The translations under genes were made by a program, and so were the position numbers. Source: Acuticoccus yangtzensis (lineage in GTDB: Bacteria > Pseudomonadota > Alphaproteobacteria > Rhizobiales > Amorphaceae). From it: 64,000 bases of DNA. This document shows, piece by piece, positions 62,695 to 64,000 of this stretch. The notes beneath the pieces are model-generated. The model was not told the origin of the DNA, made no database searches, and saw only the letters and a list, made by a program, of their open reading frames with translations. Location of the stretch: assembly GCF_001927245.1 (NCBI RefSeq), contig NZ_MJUX01000013.1, forward strand, positions 24,106 to 88,105. The letters are read 5' to 3'. Position 1 is the first letter of the stretch. The number at the start of each line of letters is the position of its first letter.

Positions 62695-63267
62695 ATGAAA
62701 CACTCCTCCCGCTGGCCCGTCATCGGATCCGCCGTGCTGGCGATCGGTGCGGCCACCCTCCCCGCCCCGACGGCTCAGGCCGCCAGCGCCTATGACATCG
62801 ACTGCAAGCTTATCCTGTGCCTCGCCGGCGGCTTTCCGGCCGGGTGTGCCGACGCCTTTGAGCACATGATCGACCGCATCACGTCGGTCCCGCCGAAGTC
62901 GCCGATCGGGCTGTGCCTCATGAGCGACGGCACGCCGTACGACAACTACGACGTGGACTATGGTTGGCTTTCCCCGACCTCGCCCGAGGCGTTCTCCTGC
63001 CCCGAGGATAAGCAGCTCCATCACGAGGTGCGGAACGAGGACTACCGGACTGAAGTCCGCGCCTTCTGCTACACCTCCTCCATCAGCTACGGTGCGGGCG
63101 ACGACGGGACGACCGTCTATTTCGGCAAGTCGGCGCCGGAGCGGCACACGTTGCGGACCCACATCGTCGTCGAGCCTGGGACCGACGCGGCCTATTCGCC
63201 GGGCTGGCAGCAGTGGAACACCGGCGCTCGATACGGCGGGGGCGTCGTCAACGTCATCACCTACTGA
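62695..63267 (+). CDS. trbM: TrbM/KikA-like conjugal transfer protein
   Basis: A 190-residue secreted protein. After the signal peptide (ending near AQAAS) comes IDCKLILCLAGGFPAGCADAFEHMIDRITSVPPKSPIGLC, the Cys-containing core of TrbM/KikA proteins, periplasmic factors encoded near conjugation genes. Further Cys at FSCPED and AFCYTS suggest disulfides. The ATG at 62695 begins the signal peptide. Confidence 0.72.
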   Translation: MKHSSRWPVIGSAVLAIGAATLPAPTAQAASAYDIDCKLILCLAGGFPAGCADAFEHMIDRITSVPPKSPIGLCLMSDGTPYDNYDVDYGWLSPTSPEAFSCPEDKQLHHEVRNEDYRTEVRAFCYTSSISYGAGDDGTTVYFGKSAPERHTLRTHIVVEPGTDAAYSPGWQQWNTGARYGGGVVNVITY

Positions 63268-63575
63268 TGAGGGCTGCCCTCGGCCGTCTCGTCGTTGCTG
63301 TAGGGGTCAGCCTGCTAGAGGCGGGCATGGCCTTCGGCCAGGCCTGCCTGCCGCCGGCCGAGCCCTACCCCTACGCCCCGCCGAGGAACGACCCGAAGCT
63401 GCGCGCCTTCATCAATGATGAGTACGCGGCGTACATGGAAGGCATCGAGGATTACATGCAGTGCCTGGACGACGAGGCACGGCGCGCCCAGGACGAGGCC
63501 CGCGTGATCTTTGATCGTTGGATCGGCTATTTCGGCGATGAAGCCGTCATTCGCGATCGCCGTCCGGCGCAGTGA
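63267..63575 (+). CDS. Secreted hypothetical protein after trbM
   Basis: A 102-residue protein with a signal peptide (MRAALGRLVVAVGVSLLEAGMAFGQAC) and a helical mature part with two Cys (QACLPP and MQCLDD). The start overlaps the trbM stop by one base, so they are coupled. Likely a periplasmic transfer-associated protein; family not recognised. Confidence 0.7.
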   Translation: MRAALGRLVVAVGVSLLEAGMAFGQACLPPAEPYPYAPPRNDPKLRAFINDEYAAYMEGIEDYMQCLDDEARRAQDEARVIFDRWIGYFGDEAVIRDRRPAQ

Positions 63576-64000
63576 TCGGCGCCGCCCTCCGCTGATCAAG
63601 GGCTTCATCAGACGAGCCGAGTTGCTATGAGCCGGCCGGGCCAATCCCGCACGCGGGACCGGGCTCTACTCGGCCCGTGAACGGGCCTCCCCGAGCCTGA
63701 GCGGGGCGTTCTCCCTGCAGCCCAGGGGCGCCGTGCGGCGTCTCTCCGAGCCGCCACCCGCCGCGGGCTGCATGGTCGCCCTTCCCCCTCAGTCTCGGCC
63801 CATTCGGGTCACGATCCCTTTGGCGCAGGGGGAACCGCCGGTTCCCCCACGCAAGCTCGCGCGCAGCTGGCGGGGGGCGTCCCCAACCACGGTCACGGCC
63901 TGACGGCCGCGCTGCGTGGCCGGGTGATCCCCCTCCCCCCGCCCCCTTCGGGACGCTGCGCGCGAGCTTGCGTGGCACCCCCTCCTGCCCTCGCCGGGAG
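63576..64000. repeat. GC-rich non-coding end with a 20-bp perfect inverted repeat
   Basis: No convincing gene is seen in the last 425 bases. Perfect inverted arms ccacgcaagctcgcgcgcag (63847-63866) and its complement (63956-63975) flank 89 bases. The interior is GC-rich with short hairpins. Next to transfer genes this could be an origin-of-transfer neighbourhood or a recombination site, but no relaxase is in the window. Confidence 0.45.

Noticed and set aside
63625..63978. 117-codon minus-strand frame at the right end
   Set aside because: Gly/Pro/Arg-rich translation of a GC-rich non-coding stretch with inverted repeats; no hydrophobic core or known motif.

Overview
This looks like a conjugative, heavy-metal-resistance replicon (plasmid or chromid) from a high-GC alphaproteobacterium. 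The evidence is an alphaproteobacterial-type RepA initiator with six iterons (2523-3718), a VirB-type secretion operon running off the left edge (virB1-virB2-virB3-virB4, minus strand, 1-1601), a TrbM-like transfer protein at the right end, and a cargo made mostly of copper and zinc/cadmium/lead handling genes. Family assignments are from reading motifs; no database search was possible.

Layout: (1) 1-3.8 kb, transfer genes and replication origin. (2) 4.0-5.5 kb, two head-to-tail IS110-family copies, the second internally deleted. (3) 5.7-12.6 kb (+), copper/envelope cluster A: Cys-rich secreted protein, multicopper oxidase, two L,D-transpeptidases, DUF411 metal protein, cytochrome c, ScsB-like and ScsC-like thiol proteins. 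(4) 12.7-20.1 kb, copper efflux: CopZ-like chaperone and CopA ATPase with divergent CueR-type promoters, EF-hand protein, APC permease, DUF305 protein, CueR, channel-like protein, DUF2933-like protein. (5) 20.1-28.2 kb, a compact complex-I-like membrane operon (A-X-H-J-K-L-M-N) with no Fe-S, flavin or NADH-binding subunit, apparently downstream of a CueR-type promoter. (6) 28.6-32.9 kb, copper cluster B: Cys-rich protein, lipoprotein, TolC, multicopper oxidase, cupredoxin, CusF, closed by a terminator. (7) 33.0-34.5 kb, an AT-rich insert with an ABC transmembrane subunit lacking an ATPase and a secreted partner. (8) 34.6-37.9 kb, mobile debris, WGR protein, ParDE and a resolvase. (9) 38-50.2 kb, a Zn/Cd/Pb/Cu module: PepSY, LspA, DUF1624, two SCO proteins, DsbA/DsbB, a ZntA-type ATPase, ZIP, PCuAC, a CadR/PbrR-like MerR, CDF, SpoIIAA-like and M23 peptidase, with four near-identical MerR-type promoters. 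(10) 50.4-55.9 kb (-), a second copy of cluster A in opposite orientation, visibly decaying. (11) 56-62.4 kb, a defence island: Cap15-like fragment, Vsr, C5-methyltransferase, controller HTH, SacI-family endonuclease and an AAA_13/RloC-like ATPase. (12) 62.7-64 kb, transfer-associated proteins and a GC-rich inverted repeat.

How it fits together: CueR (18729) probably controls the copZ/copA promoters and the promoter in front of DUF2933 and the complex-I-like operon, while the second MerR (46049) probably controls lspA, the ZntA-type ATPase, PCuAC and the CDF pump. Periplasmic copper is oxidised or bound (multicopper oxidases, cupredoxin, CusF, PCuAC, DUF411), cytoplasmic metal is exported by P-type ATPases and the CDF protein, and thiol and peptidoglycan enzymes (ScsB/ScsC, Dsb, L,D-transpeptidases) may repair or replace metal-sensitive envelope functions.
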